In this document: positions 38,059 to 50,342 of the stretch, one piece after another
Layout: each line of letters starts with the position of its first letter
Position numbering within the stretch: the first letter of the stretch is position 1
Source: Skeletonema tropicum
Taxonomy: Eukaryota; Bacillariophyta; Thalassiosirophyceae; Thalassiosirales; Thalassiosiraceae
Reading direction: 5' to 3'
NCBI GenBank assembly: GCA_037178625.1
Contig: CM074132.1
Span: 1,922,001 to 1,986,000, forward strand
DNA: 64,000 bases
Translations under genes and position numbers: made by a program
Notes under the pieces: generated by a model
Seen by the model: only the letters and a program-made list of their open reading frames with translations
The model's database searches: none
What the model was told of the DNA's origin: nothing

Positions 38059-40695
38059 ATGGCAGATAACAATAACACGATGACTTCGAGGGATCAAAAC
38101 GTAATTTACGAGAGTACACCCGATGGTGATATTCGTACAATTGTAAAGGATGACCCAAGTAACGAAAATAGCGACAATAACGGTGGCATCGATAGCGATT
38201 TATTCCAGCATCACCTTCGTAAAAGTTGGGATCTTGACAATGATGCGGCTGCTTCAGCTGGTGATAAAGATAGTGGTGATGGTACTACATCATCTGCACC
38301 GCCACCAAAGCATCGTCATCGTCGTCACAAACACAATTTATCAGTTCAATTTTTGGATATTTCCATCTCGGAAGATATCACAAACAATAAGGGATCGGGG
38401 CAAACCCAAAACAATAGTAATGCAGTGCAGCGAAAAGATCCATCATCCACATCCACGACAACAACCAAGATGGATGTCCCCATTCCTCCCCCTCCCACCA
38501 ACATCTCTGCTGACACTGATCCATCTCCTACTCATACAAGAACAAAATCAGCCCTTGAAGTGGAAGCCGCTGCAGCCTATTACTTTGATGAAAATGATGA
38601 ATCATCACCAACAAAGGATGATGACATAGCCAACTTTCAAAAGAATGTTCATAGTAGCTGGGAGTCGGGGGATGAGGAAGAAGATTGCACGAATAAGCAG
38701 CATCGATCAAGGGGCTCTTTTCGGGGCTCTTTTTCGAAGCGACGACATCGTCATAATTTATCTGTGCAATTCACTGATGATTCGCTTTTGGGGAAGGATA
38801 ATGACAAGGGTGAAACAATGTCTAATGATATTGATGATGCGAATGCTGCGTTTTTGAAAGGAACTGCGCAAACTCCAGCGACGTCGGTGTCAAATCGCGA
38901 AGCTCGTGCTTTTGATTTCGGTCATGATCAAACGCAGCAGCAACAACAACAACAACAAAAACCGACTCCACCTGCGGGCATTGTCGTTCCAGTACCAATT
39001 GTCGTTCGACCCACCACGGTCAATCGCAAGCATCGTCGGGTGTACTCGGGTCGATCCAATCCAGCCATGGCACACCGGCGGGTGAATACGCGTGGAGATA
39101 GTACACCGACGAAGGGAGAGGCTTGGGCACCCATTCCAACTGCGCCTATGCCGCCGCCACATCCTAGTCAACTTCCGCCACCACCGCCACCACATCATCC
39201 TACACATCCTCCTCATCCAGCGTCAGCACACCCGTATCCATCACCATATTATCCTCAGGGAGCTCCTCCGCCACCACCTCATCCGTATGGCTCTGCACCT
39301 ACTCCACCACCCTATGATCCATATTATGCTGCCACCCAACCTGTCGATCCTCGATATTATGCTCCATCGCCGCATCACTTCAACTCTTCACCTTCATCAG
39401 ATGCGGGAGTACCTTACGATGCCAGGGCATCACCAATGCTCTATCCAACTGCTTTGGGTGCAGGGGGGCAATATCCACCATCAGCGCAGACGTCTCCTGG
39501 TGGATATTATGCTGAACAACCTCCACCCCATGCTGCGAATCCGTACGCTCGTCAACCTAGTAACTTGTCACAAACATCGTTGGATCGAGGACAACAACAA
39601 GAACTAGGAGAAGATTTTCAAGTTGACAAGAATTCGGCGGTATCGGATCGTTCCAAGGAAAATAGTAACGATGGAGGCAACAGTGGAGCACATCATCATC
39701 GCAAGCAATCATCCCTTGGGAGTTTTCTGGCCAATTCTGGATTTGAAGATCTGTTTGATGATGTCGATGTAGGGTATGATTCAGCACCTGACGAACAGCA
39801 ATCGAAACGTCATGCAAAATCATTGTCGAGTGCTAGCTTTATGAGAAGTTTGAGTAGCGACAACTTCCTCAAGGATCATTTGCAGGCTGTGGTGGAAGAA
39901 AAGTCTAATGGTAGCGCCAGTCCATTCGCATCACCCAAGGCGAATTCAGTACCAAATTCTACAGCTGACGCTTATCATCAAGCCTATCCTGGATACTATC
40001 CATACGGTCCTCCTCGATCGGCATCAAATTGGCAGGATCCGAATAATTATTTGCGACATTCTCCAATTCAGTCGCCACCTCCGTCGTCGCAACACCGTCC
40101 ACTATTTGGGGGAGGTGCCATACAAACTCAGTTCCTTCCGCCGTCACCACCACAGCAATGTGTTGAAGTGTCAACTCCGAATAGTGCTGAAGGTAGCGGT
40201 CAAGATGCTCACCAGAAGCGTCAGCGTCGCAAATGCTCCGTGCCTGATTGTACCAACAGAGTTGTACAGGGCGGATTGTGTATTAGCCATGGGGCGAAGC
40301 GTAAAACTTGTGCTCATCCTGGTTGTGAAAAGAACGTGAAGGCTAAAGGATTGTGTAGCACGCATGGCCCAGCCCGGAAGCGATGCAATGCTGAAGGCTG
40401 CACCAAGGTGGCTGTGCAGGGAGGACGATGCATTGCTCATGGTGCCAAGAAGAAGGTATGCTCCTATGCTGAATGTACCAAGCAGGCTATCTTAGGAGGG
40501 ATGTGTAAGAAGCATCATGACGAGACTCATGGTGTTGTGAAAGTTCGTGGATCACGCAAACCGAAGAGTCCAGCATCGCCTCGGAAGGAAAAGCCGAGTC
40601 ATGAACGAGGCTTGTCTTTGTTTACGGATAGTGCCATTGTGGATACTATCATAAGTAGTGGTGGTTTGAATGAACAGAACAAAGGTGGTTTGTAA
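38059..40695 (+). CDS. Zinc-knuckle regulator with four C-x4-C-x(7-8)-G-x-C-x2-H repeats
   Basis: From the ATG at 38059 this gives 878 aa. The C-terminal region (about 735-845) holds four tandem Cys/His repeats such as CSVPDCTNRVVQGGLCISHG, each joined by a basic link (AKRKTC, ARKRC, AKKKVC). This array resembles the WRKY19-like zinc-finger repeats common in stramenopiles and probably binds DNA, RNA or protein in the nucleus. The N-terminal half is disordered, with Pro/His-rich and polyQ (about 300-307) regions. It contains two related motifs, RRHKHNLSVQFLD and RRHRHNLSVQFTD, and later KQSSLGSFLANSGFEDLF and KSLSSASFMRSLSSDNFL, which look like repeated docking or phosphorylation sites. The family is recognised only for the knuckles. 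Confidence 0.75.
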   Translation: MADNNNTMTSRDQNVIYESTPDGDIRTIVKDDPSNENSDNNGGIDSDLFQHHLRKSWDLDNDAAASAGDKDSGDGTTSSAPPPKHRHRRHKHNLSVQFLDISISEDITNNKGSGQTQNNSNAVQRKDPSSTSTTTTKMDVPIPPPPTNISADTDPSPTHTRTKSALEVEAAAAYYFDENDESSPTKDDDIANFQKNVHSSWESGDEEEDCTNKQHRSRGSFRGSFSKRRHRHNLSVQFTDDSLLGKDNDKGETMSNDIDDANAAFLKGTAQTPATSVSNREARAFDFGHDQTQQQQQQQQKPTPPAGIVVPVPIVVRPTTVNRKHRRVYSGRSNPAMAHRRVNTRGDSTPTKGEAWAPIPTAPMPPPHPSQLPPPPPPHHPTHPPHPASAHPYPSPYYPQGAPPPPPHPYGSAPTPPPYDPYYAATQPVDPRYYAPSPHHFNSSPSSDAGVPYDARASPMLYPTALGAGGQYPPSAQTSPGGYYAEQPPPHAANPYARQPSNLSQTSLDRGQQQELGEDFQVDKNSAVSDRSKENSNDGGNSGAHHHRKQSSLGSFLANSGFEDLFDDVDVGYDSAPDEQQSKRHAKSLSSASFMRSLSSDNFLKDHLQAVVEEKSNGSASPFASPKANSVPNSTADAYHQAYPGYYPYGPPRSASNWQDPNNYLRHSPIQSPPPSSQHRPLFGGGAIQTQFLPPSPPQQCVEVSTPNSAEGSGQDAHQKRQRRKCSVPDCTNRVVQGGLCISHGAKRKTCAHPGCEKNVKAKGLCSTHGPARKRCNAEGCTKVAVQGGRCIAHGAKKKVCSYAECTKQAILGGMCKKHHDETHGVVKVRGSRKPKSPASPRKEKPSHERGLSLFTDSAIVDTIISSGGLNEQNKGGL

Positions 40696-41041
40696 GGTCT
40701 GACTCTTTGTCTCCGGAGAACTTTTTTACTGCAGAGCTCTGGAAATACAATTTAGCTTCATAATGTAAGTGCTATACGTCAATCTCATTGAACAATTGTA
40801 TCCATTTCGTCGTAGAGAAAGGTGCACATGTACTCGTCAAGTGAAAGTGTGATTCATTGAAGTAACGTAGAGCAGAAATATATCAAGTATCCAATTCTAA
40901 TAAGTATTCTCTAGAGAAAGAGAGAGTGGGAACAGAGGCAGCTTTTGAGAGGCTTTACCAAATGCATCCGTTTGTGAAATATTAGTATGGATCACGTGCA
41001 AATAATAATGAACTATGTCGATCGAATGTAAGTATGTACGC
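40696..41041. other. Convergent intergenic region
   Basis: The 346 bp separate convergent genes. A TTCTCTAGAGAA palindrome is at 40907-40918, followed by a GA-rich run. No gene is seen. Confidence 0.4.
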
Positions 41042-41932
41042 CTATTTGGAGTGTTGATACTCCAATGCAAGTTTGCGAATATCATCTCCAATGCGCCTTC
41101 TCAAATTAGAGGCAAAGTGTACCTGCCCTCCCATGTCATTCATATAGGATGCAAAGGCACTTTCAATGGTTTTCTCATCAAGCAACCCATAGTTTCTGCC
41201 ACTGCCACTTTCATTCGAAAGACGAAGCAATGCCTCAGCGAATCCCAGTGTGTACACACCGCAATCGTAACCATTGTTTTGTTGTAACGCTTCACAGTCA
41301 ATCACATTAACATTTGTCACTTCATCCTTTTGCAAAGACGAATAATGCTGTTGGAACAAACTATACATCTTCTTCGCCACAGCCTTCGCAGCGGATATAT
41401 TGTACCCACGATGAGAATCAAAGGAATAAAATTTTAGTTCTGGCTTGGCCTCATTATTTTCGGACGTAGAATTGATGATAATATCAATAACGAACAGACT
41501 CCAATGAGTGCCACCTGCATATTGCCCAGGTGTGTAACTCATGTGGGATGATTTGTGTTGATCATTGATTGGGACGAAGATTCGTTTGATTTCATGTTGT
41601 TGTTGTTGTTGTTGTTGTTTTGCGTCTTTGTTTTGGGGCGGTAGTTTCCATGCCAAAATTAAATTTGAGACTTCATCTTCATCATCTTCATCAAGCTGCT
41701 GCATTATATATGAGATGACAGTCGGATCAAGGAAGAGGCAATCAATATTTGAGTTATTTCCTGACTTCTTATCACTACCGACGACAAGATGCGGCTCATT
41801 TTGCAACCTCAAGAAATGAAAATGAATGAGGATCGGAGTTGAGCCACTCAGTCGGACAGTCAAGGAGTTGTAGGTCGGATGAGTATATACTGCATCGCCA
41901 AGATAGTTTAGGATGAGTTTGTTGGCCATCAT
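41042..41932 (-). CDS. ULP1/SENP8-type cysteine protease (C48)
   Basis: From the Met at 41932 this gives 296 aa. The C48 catalytic order is clear: His in GGTHWSLFVID, Asp in FYSFDSHRG, the oxyanion Gln in ALQQNNGYDCG and the nucleophile Cys in YDCGVYTLGFAE. The N-terminal substrate-binding part (LFLDPTVISYIM) also fits. The compact size, without a long N-terminal domain, and the QQNNGYDCGVY context are closest to SENP8/DEN1, which removes NEDD8 from cullins, rather than SUMO-specific ULP1, but this is by eye. A polyQ run (about residues 107-113) marks a surface loop. A frame extending to 42067 adds residues unlikely to be translated. Confidence 0.85.
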   Translation of the reverse strand: MMANKLILNYLGDAVYTHPTYNSLTVRLSGSTPILIHFHFLRLQNEPHLVVGSDKKSGNNSNIDCLFLDPTVISYIMQQLDEDDEDEVSNLILAWKLPPQNKDAKQQQQQQQHEIKRIFVPINDQHKSSHMSYTPGQYAGGTHWSLFVIDIIINSTSENNEAKPELKFYSFDSHRGYNISAAKAVAKKMYSLFQQHYSSLQKDEVTNVNVIDCEALQQNNGYDCGVYTLGFAEALLRLSNESGSGRNYGLLDEKTIESAFASYMNDMGGQVHFASNLRRRIGDDIRKLALEYQHSK

Positions 41933-42318
41933 TCGGTAGTGGCATTCGAGACGTGTGATGGTAGGGTGAGATAACAACTTCGTGCCATGGTTGGTGTGGG
42001 GCTTTAGGTTACATATATTGATTTGATGGATGTCATACGATACCACTACGTATTTATGAATGTACAATACTAATACGTGCTAACGTGTGAATTAGTACAT
42101 AAATAAGCCTATGCCGCAGCCAATCAAAGAACAAAGCCCTACCATGGCAATGGGCAATGGTGCTCTTACATCGTAATTGATCGACCATGCCATCGTAGCC
42201 ATAGCGCTGCATCTCTCAATTTATAGCTTAGTAGAAGAATATTATTAGTGGTACAGTTGGTCTCTACTGAAGTTGGTCACAGTGAGCCCATTGCCATCAC
42301 AAACATCAAATCAAAATC
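41933..42318. promoter_or_regulatory. Divergent promoter region
   Basis: The 386 bp lie between the protease (minus) and NOL6 (plus) starts. No specific element is recognised. Confidence 0.4.
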
Positions 42319-45300
42319 ATGGCAGCCTTCCCAACAAACAACGAAGAAGATGCCAATCTAATGATGGCTGCCTCCCAAGCTCACATTCCAAGTGACAAAG
42401 CCACCTCCAAAGCCGCTGCCAACAAAACTACCAACAGTAACACCGATGCACTTGCCCGTTCCAACCTCCTTCGACTTGAAACAACCGAGCTTATCAAGGA
42501 GGCGACTCTGCATCTCCATCCGAATGGGAATGATAGCAGTATTCACTATGAAGCCAAGTGGGCACCCAACGTACGAGGATATGTTTCCAATTTGTCAAGT
42601 GTGCTGGGTGCTTTGGAGAAGTGCACTTTGTCTCCAGACATTTGCTTGGTATCTCCTTCGTCTGCGAGTGGTGGTGGTGGAGGAGGAGTGAACGAAAAGG
42701 GGATGGAACAGCTGAATAATGCAGGAGGAGGTGTGGAAAGTGCCAAGTATCGTGTACCACTCCAATCGGATAAATTTCTCAAATCTCTCCCCGGAGGTAG
42801 CACGGCAGCTACACCCTGGACATTTCCATTTTCAGGCAAACTGAAAATCGCCCCAATTGGAAGTTATGCACATATTGGTAATGCAGGATTGACCAATCGT
42901 CATGCCAATGGGAATGTTGTGCCCACGTTGGATTTGGCAGTGTTGGTAAAGGGTGGTGATGGAGATGATGATGCGTTCGTGAGTGGAAAGGATTATTTGA
43001 ATCATCGATATACAGATGTAAGTTTTTGTTGGTTTGGATATTGACGTTTGCTTTGTGACGTACTGTCTGTCTAACTTTTTCGTCCTTTGTGCTTATCCAT
43101 TGCGCATCTCTCTCTCTCTACCTCCGTCAACACGATACAGAAACAAAACATCCTCGCCGTTCACATAGCCAAACAGCTTTCTCATAAGAAACATCGATCT
43201 AAAGTTGGTTCTGTCCACTTGACACGTGTGTTTGGTGATTCTCGCAATGTCGCATTGTTGTTGACTCCACCAACAATCGAGAATGACGATAAGAAGAAGG
43301 GGAAGGATAAAAAGAAGAAGAGGAAGAGGAGTGATAACGAAAACGCTGACGGAGGTAAAAAGATGAAGAATAAGTTGAGGTTTCATATTCGTCTCATTTT
43401 TGGTGTAGAACAGGAGCAGCAGAGTCAAGACAATTCTAATCGCCACCAGAGTGATGACGACGATGATGATGCATCAATGGACACAGAAGGATCGTACGAT
43501 GGCCAAGGTACGCAGACATTCCAAAGTTGGATTCCTACCTCTCGCCTCTTTCCTAATCGGTCAAATAATCGTGGTACCAACAAGTCTTCATCCACAGACT
43601 CTACCGATGTCAACCACCGTCCTACGCCACATTACAACAACGCACTTTCCGAAAGTTTACATCTCCAATCAACGACGGATTTGATTTCTGATACAATCTC
43701 AAATATCTTCTTTGGGTCGAACGCGGTTGCAACTCCTACAACGACATTTCATGAAACCCTTCTCTTAATCAAGATTTGGGCACTGCAGCGTGGATTGCTT
43801 CGAGGACATGACTCCTTCACGACAACTACTATTGCTTTGGTATTGGTTTACCTATATCGAACGAAGGCTATTGGGAAGCGTATGGGAAGTGTGCAAGCGT
43901 TTACAACATTCATGAAGTTTTGGAGTGAGGCTGATTGGCTCGGAGAAGATACTGCCAGCTCTGGCTCCTCTACGCCATCGTCAAGTGCATCACAACAACT
44001 AGCTCGGAAGATGAAGAGAAAGGTGGCATTTGTCATTCCCGCCGATGGAAAGAATGAGTCCCAAACAGTTGCACACTGTCCACAGGCTAGACATTACCGT
44101 GAGGATATTCGCAGCAGCAGCAATGGCGATGGCAACATCCCCATGACACTTCTTGATTGCTACAAACAATGCTTCACCTCGGCCTCGTCATCATCCTCTT
44201 CTATTCCGAATGATTGCCACGGTGATAGCCCCATCCTCCTCGATCCTACCATGACTATCAATTATCTAGCACGATTGTCTCCATCGTTTGTTAGAGAATC
44301 ACGTGCTGAGGCTTATGCAGCACTACGATGCATCCATGGGCAAGAACGTGACGGAGGACTGGGTAGTAGTGGATCTGGAGGTGCCTTTCGGAAGTTGTTC
44401 CTGGAAACAAATCGTTTTTGGACCAGATATGATGCCTACGTTAGAATTCCTTTGAGTTCTGTTCCTAAGATGGTGTCGCAGCGTGGTGGAAAGAAGAAAG
44501 CTGATGGCGACATCAGGGTATGGGGACGTGACGTAGAAGATTTAGGATATGATGAGTCTGTGTGCCGTGGTGTCGTGGAGGTCTTACATCGTGCACTTGG
44601 AGATCGCATCACGGCAGCGAGGCTTTTTACAAGTGGTAATGGTGACATTCGCAAAGATGGCACCTCTTCAAATCAATCCGTGGAAAATGCCGGTACGAAG
44701 GCAATTGAGGATAGCGACCAATGCTACGCCGTCCCAATTCGTGGCAGCGGTTCCTCCCTTTCCTCTTCGACATGTGAATTTGTTGCTAAACCTGGTGGCC
44801 GCTCTCCTATACCACCAGTTCAGCCTCTGAACCAGGATGAACCTTGTCTTGTCGTTGGCCTAAGAATCGATCCAAACTGCTTCACGACGAGTAGTAGATC
44901 GCGGACCTCCAGCTGAAGACGTGGAAGGCTCCAATGCATTTGTATCACTTTGGGGTGATAATGCACAATTGCGTCGATTTCAGGACGGAGCCATAGTACG
45001 GGCAGGTAGTTTGGAATCTACCATCTTCTTCCAAGAGCAATACTGGGAGAGAAATGCCACAATTTTCGAGTATGGACCGTTCCATGGGAGGTATCGTTGA
45101 GAAGGTAGTGCAGCATATCGTCAAGCTTCATTTCACTGAGTCCAAATTGATCAAAAAAGGCAAAGCAAAGCAAGTCTCCTTCGAGCTTCGCAGTATGGTC
45201 GGCCTCGTTGATGGCGTTTCATCATCTGCCAAGCCTTCTCCTTTATCGGATTCCTTTACTCTTCACAAAAATGTGATGACTGCATTTAATTCTCTCGCAG

Positions 45301-47127
45301 AATTCCTCCGCCAAAACTCTATTACAATTATTGACAAGTCGCTAGGTACAGACAAGAAATCGTCCAAGCTGGGCCTTCCGCTCAAGATTGATGAAGTTGA
45401 GCCCTTATCACCAAGTTTAAGATATTCATCTTTGTTCCCTCCTGTACCTCATCCTCTTTTGGGCGGGGTCGACTTGGGGACTGATAAGCGCAAGGTATCT
45501 GGAGCGGTAGAAGGATCTCCTATTCTAATTCAGTTACGATTTGAAGGCAGCTCCAAATGGCCTTCTTCATTAAATGCCATGGGCGCTGCTAAATGTGCCA
45601 TGTTGCTCCAGTTGGCCGAAGGAATCGAGAAATTGAAACAGGATCAGAATCTTGACGAATTTGATGGGCCTATTGATGTTACGCCTACTTATCTGGATAT
45701 TGGATATCGCGGCTATTCCTGGAGAATCATTGTTCGGGCGGACCAAGAACTGAGAATGCTAAAAAATCTCAGCAATCCAACTGATGAAGCAAAGTCACTT
45801 CGATTGAACTTGATCAATCGCCACGTGAGAGGTTCTATGCATCATTCACTCATCCACGCTGTCCACACGAGACATCCCTCTTCGTCTTTAGTATCACGCC
45901 TTGCTCACCGTTGGGTGGCAGCTCACATGCTCTCAGACATGATTCCACAAGAAGCCATTGAGCTCATTGTTGCGAAGGTCTACACAGACCCACACGAAAA
46001 GGCTGCCTCAAAGATGCAATCATTGGGTACGCCACCGTCGACTGCTGCAGCTGGATTTTTCAGATTTCTTCAAGTGCTCTCCACGCATGATTGGGCAAAC
46101 GAACCGCTGATTGTAGACCCACAAAGTCATATCACAGCTCATGATTGCGGTTTAATAATGGCACAGTTCAATAATACCCGTGGTCCTGACCTCAACAAAG
46201 GTCCAGCCATGTACATTATTTCACCTGCAGATTATGACGGTGTCGAGGAAATGACTGGGTCAAAAGTGGTTGGAGACGGATCTACTGAGGCAGTCGACAA
46301 TACCGGCGCCGTAGAAAGAGTTTGGAGTCCAACGTACACATCCAAATTTCCCGAAAGGGTCGTTCTCCATCGTGCTTCTGCTTTGGCAAAGTGTTCTCTC
46401 GATCATTTAACTTCATGCATTGTGAATGGAAGCAGTGGTAGCAGTTGGGTGGCTGCTTTTCAGGAGAGTTCTGCATCGTTAACTTCGTACAGTGCGTTGC
46501 TTCGTGTTGACAATGCCTTCGTCACAGATACTGGATGTAGTTCCACTAATGCGGACTTAGTTATTGGTGCGTCGTCAAAACAAGGCAGCAACAGTGAGGT
46601 TACTAGCCCTTTTGAACGAAGTCTCCTGAAAAGGTACGCTGGGCCAAAAGACTTGCGCAAGAAAATGTATAAGAACTTGGTACTGGAGAAAGCTACATTG
46701 GTAAGTTCCTGAATATTTGGCTTTTTGACGTGTCTATGACTGTCATATGATGTCGTGCAGCACTCACATATTATGTTGTTTCATTGCATTTTAGCACGAA
46801 TGGCATCCTGTCAAATCTCTCATTTCCAGACTGCGATCAAAGTACGGTGAATACGCAGTCTTTTTCTACAACGAGTTCTCTCCAGACATCATTGCTATGA
46901 TCTGGAGACCAACAGCATTTGTTCCCAAGGCTTTTTCTGCAATGATGTCTGAATTCCAATCCCCAGTTCTTAAAGTTTGGAAGGATGATAGTCTCGTGAT
47001 TACAAATACTGATGACTTGATGAGTGAGATTGGATATGCGGGGAGAGATATACTTTCTGATATTAAGGTCTTGGACGACAAGAAACCTGAACCATCCAAT
47101 TCTGAGGGGAAACGCCAAAAGAAATGA
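42319..47127 (+). CDS. NOL6/UTP22 (Nrap) pre-rRNA processing protein, frame broken twice
   Basis: Exons: 42319-43017, a long middle block from 43141 to 46700, and 46795-47127, with introns 43018-43140 and 46701-46794 (both GT-AG). NOL6/UTP22 is a core part of the small-subunit processome in the nucleolus. It is built of degenerate nucleotidyltransferase-like and PAP/OAS1-like domains. Family text includes VPTLDLAVLVKG, YLNHRYTD, LLIKIWALQRGLL, ELR-type QLRRFQDGAI, VVW, LAHRWVAAHMLSD, HDWANEPLIVDP, and PDIIAMIWRP near the C-terminus. The middle block changes frame twice: near 44880 and at 45005 one extra base each is present, with conserved family text (VDRGPPAED, LWGDNAQLRRFQDG) in the middle frame. 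These may be assembly indels, a broken allele or frameshifting. An expected length of about 1,200 residues fits an intact gene. Confidence 0.85.
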
Positions 47128-47551
47128 GCCACAATTAGGCTAAATCTAAATCAATCACAGGATCTTGCGAAGTACAGCAGCAGCGATAGATACCTTATGA
47201 TTCAATCTAAACTTTTTGATGCTTCCTCTCTCTCACTCTCTCTCTCTACTTAGGCTAGCTTAATGAGCCAAAGTGACCTGCGGTAGTCCAAGGAGCGGAG
47301 GATAGCCCTCATGAAGGTTGGGATGGGCGTTGGGTGAACTTCTTCTGGATATTGTACACAACATCATGAGCTCCTAAGTTTTATCAGAAAGTGAGTACCA
47401 GTTTGTAGCTGAAGATCTCGTCGCATTTTCTCAAAAATTTGTGGTCGAAAGCTGCCGAAATCTTTGGTCAATGGCCTCACAAAGCATTGCGCCTTTCAAC
47501 CAATACAGCCTCCACCAATCCCAGCCTACATCTCCTCTGCAATAATCAATA
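47128..47551. other. Intergenic region
   Basis: The 424 bp separate NOL6 from the ABCF gene. A CT microsatellite is at about 47226-47248. No gene is seen. Confidence 0.4.
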
Positions 47552-50342
47552 ATGTCTTCCAAATGGCACCAAAAGAAGGCCAGGCAAGCCGAATTTCAAT
47601 TCGAAAAGGAGCTCCAATCCCTCGGGAACAACTCCGAGAAAGTGAAGGATCAAGCTTCCGATGTGGCCATGGGCGGGGGAGAAGAACAATTTTATGAAAA
47701 GAAGTTGACCAAGGAGGAAAAGAAGGCGTTGGCGGCTAAGAAGAGGGAGGAGAAACGCAAGGCCAAGGCCAAGAAGAAGGGCGGCGGCGGTGGCGGCGGC
47801 AATGATGATGGTGGAAATGGCGAGGAGAGTGATGTGAAAAAAGCAAATGAATTATTGACAAACATGATGAATCGAGAGAATGAAGATGAGGATGGATTGG
47901 CCGGAGAATCCAATCCTGCAGCCGAGCAATTGGCCTCCGAGGGGACAATTTGTACCTTCTCCACATCTCGTAAGGGTGTTGACGCCCGCTCACGAGACGT
48001 CAACGTACAAAACTTTACATTGCAGCACAAGGGAACCGTGATGCTAGATGGGACAGCTGTGGTATTGAATCATGGTAATCGTTACGGTTTAATCGGCCGC
48101 AATGGATGTGGGAAGTCCACACTTATGAAGGCATTGGGGGCACGTGCTATCCCTATCCCGGGGGGGATTGATATCTTCCATTTGAAAGAGGAGGTGGAGC
48201 CGAGTGATACCATGACTGCGTTGGATGCCGTGATGAGTGTAGACGAGGAACGAGCACGATTGGAGAAGGAGGCGGAGGATTTAAATGCGGCAATTACTGC
48301 ATTGACTGAGGCGGCAGAGCGGGGGGAGACTAATTTTGGGGGAGATGGAGATGATAATATGACGTTGGATGAGAAGCAGGAACTTATTATGGAGTTGTTG
48401 ACAGCGACATATGAACGATTGGATGATTTGGATGCGGATACTGCGGAGACTCGTGCGAGGTCCATTTTGCAGGGGTTGGGATTTACTCATGCGATGCAAT
48501 CGAAGTTGACCAAGGATTTTTCTGGTGGATGGAGGATGAGAGTGTCACTCGCACGTGCGTTGTTTATCCAGCCGACATTGCTACTGTTGGATGAGCCTGT
48601 AAGTTCATTGTCTTCTATTATTTTGTCAAGCTGAACCGATGTCATGCATTTGATGCTCACCTTGATTGTGCTTCAATTCCCCCCTTCAGACCAATCATTT
48701 GGATATGGAGGCCGTCATCTGGCTTGAGGATTATTTAAGTAAATGGAACAAGATTCTGTTGCTGATTAGTCACTCGCAAGACTTTTTGAATAATGTGACA
48801 ACCCACACTATTCATTTCACCAATAAGAGAAAGCTCGAGTACTACGATGGTAACTATGATCAGTTTGTCAAAACAAAGGGCGAAAAGGAAGAAAACCAAA
48901 TGAAGCAGTACAATTGGGAACAAGATCAAATCAAATCGATGAAGGAGTACATAGCACGTTTCGGGCATGGAACATCTAAGAACGCCAAGCAGGCCCAGAG
49001 TAAGCAAAAGGTTTTGGATAAAATGATGAGGGGAGGACTAACTGCCAAGCCAGAGGTGGAGAAGCCTATGAATTTCAAGTTCCCGGATCCTGGCCACCTG
49101 CCGCCCCCTGTGTTGGCATTTCATGACGTTAGTTTTGGATATCCTAATTGCGAGCCATTGTATACAAATGTCAACTTTGGTGTCGATTTGGACTCACGTG
49201 TTGCGCTGGTTGGTCCCAACGGAGCTGGTAAGACTGCGCTCTGTGAAAAATTGCTTTTAGTTTACACACACTTGCACCATACTCACGAGCAGACCCACTA
49301 ACTATTTTTCTCAGGTAAGACTACGCTTGTAAAACTGATGTCGGGGGAGCTTCAACCATCGATGGGAGATATCCGACCTCACGGCCACCTCAAAATCGGA
49401 CGATTTACGCAACATTTTGTAGATGTGCTCAATTTGGAACAAACCCCGCTAGAGTTTTTCGATACAATGTATCCTGGTACTCCAAGAGAAGAGCAACGCA
49501 AGTACCTCGGACGATTTGTGAGTACATGAATAGTTTAGTGATTAATGTGTTGTTTTTGTCCAAACTTGTTAGCTCATTCATGCTTCATACGTTATTTGTC
49601 TATCAGGGCGTGTCGGGGTCTATGCAAGTTCAAAAGATGGGTGAATTATCCGATGGCCAAAACTCTCGTGTTGTTTTTGCCAAGCTAGGAAGGGATGCTC
49701 CTCATATTCTTCTTCTCGATGAGCCGGTAAGAAATATCTTGACGTTTTCTTGCGACCAACATGCCATCTTTTGAATTTGAAGCTTACATTTATTCCTTTC
49801 ACAAATAATATGATCTTTAGACTAACCATTTGGACATGGAGAGTATCGATTCATTGGCGAAGGCAGTGAATGAATTTGAGGGCGGACTGGTCCTTGTATC
49901 TCACGACATGCGTCTAATTTCTCAAGTAGCCAAAGAGATCTGGTTGTGCGACCACAAGACCATCACAAAGTACCAAGGAGATATCCAGAACTTTAAAATG
50001 GATATGAGGGTTCAGTTGGAATTAGAGGATGAGAGCAAAGGAGCCAAAAGTAGCAAGGGAAAGCTTCGGGGTGATGCAAGTGTCATGAAGAAAACAGATG
50101 ATGAAAAGGAGAAGAAGAAGAAGCAGCCTAAGAGTGAGGGCACAAAGTCTTCTGGTTCTAGTTCAGCGCTTGACTCACTTCTTGCACCAAAACCAAGGGA
50201 TGCAGCTGAGACGAAAGATGCGTTTGATGTCGGTGAGGTGAAAGAGAGCTTACCACCGGCAGAGCCTGTTTCGCAACCGAAGGCGGCGCCTGCTTCAGGA
50301 AGGCCAAAGTATATTCCGCCTCACCTCCGTAACAGACCGTAA
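47552..50342 (+). CDS. ABCF-type soluble ATPase (ABCF1/GCN20-like), four introns
   Basis: Exons 47552-48598, 48690-49227, 49315-49517, 49607-49726 and 49821-50342 join across four GT-AG introns of 87-94 bp, giving 809 aa. No membrane segment is present; there are two ABC ATPase domains in tandem. Domain 1 has Walker [10 protein letters not shown] (from about 182), signature [16 protein letters not shown] and Walker B LLLLDEPTNHLD, split by intron 1. Domain 2 has Walker [10 protein letters not shown], split by intron 2, and signature [15 protein letters not shown], where Asp replaces the usual second Gly of LSGGQ. Walker B is LLLLDEPTNHLD across intron 4. Charged Lys/Glu-rich N- and C-termini resemble ABCF1. 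ABCF proteins act on ribosomes in translation. The C-terminus ends [12 protein letters not shown]. Exact subclass uncertain. Confidence 0.9.

Noticed and set aside
43141..46712. Reading NOL6 as three separate genes
   Set aside because: Family homology continues across both frame changes, so it is one gene with indels rather than several genes.
48690..49820. Several short same-strand open frames as independent genes
   Set aside because: They are exons of the ABCF gene; GT-AG boundaries rejoin Walker and DEPTNHLD motifs exactly.
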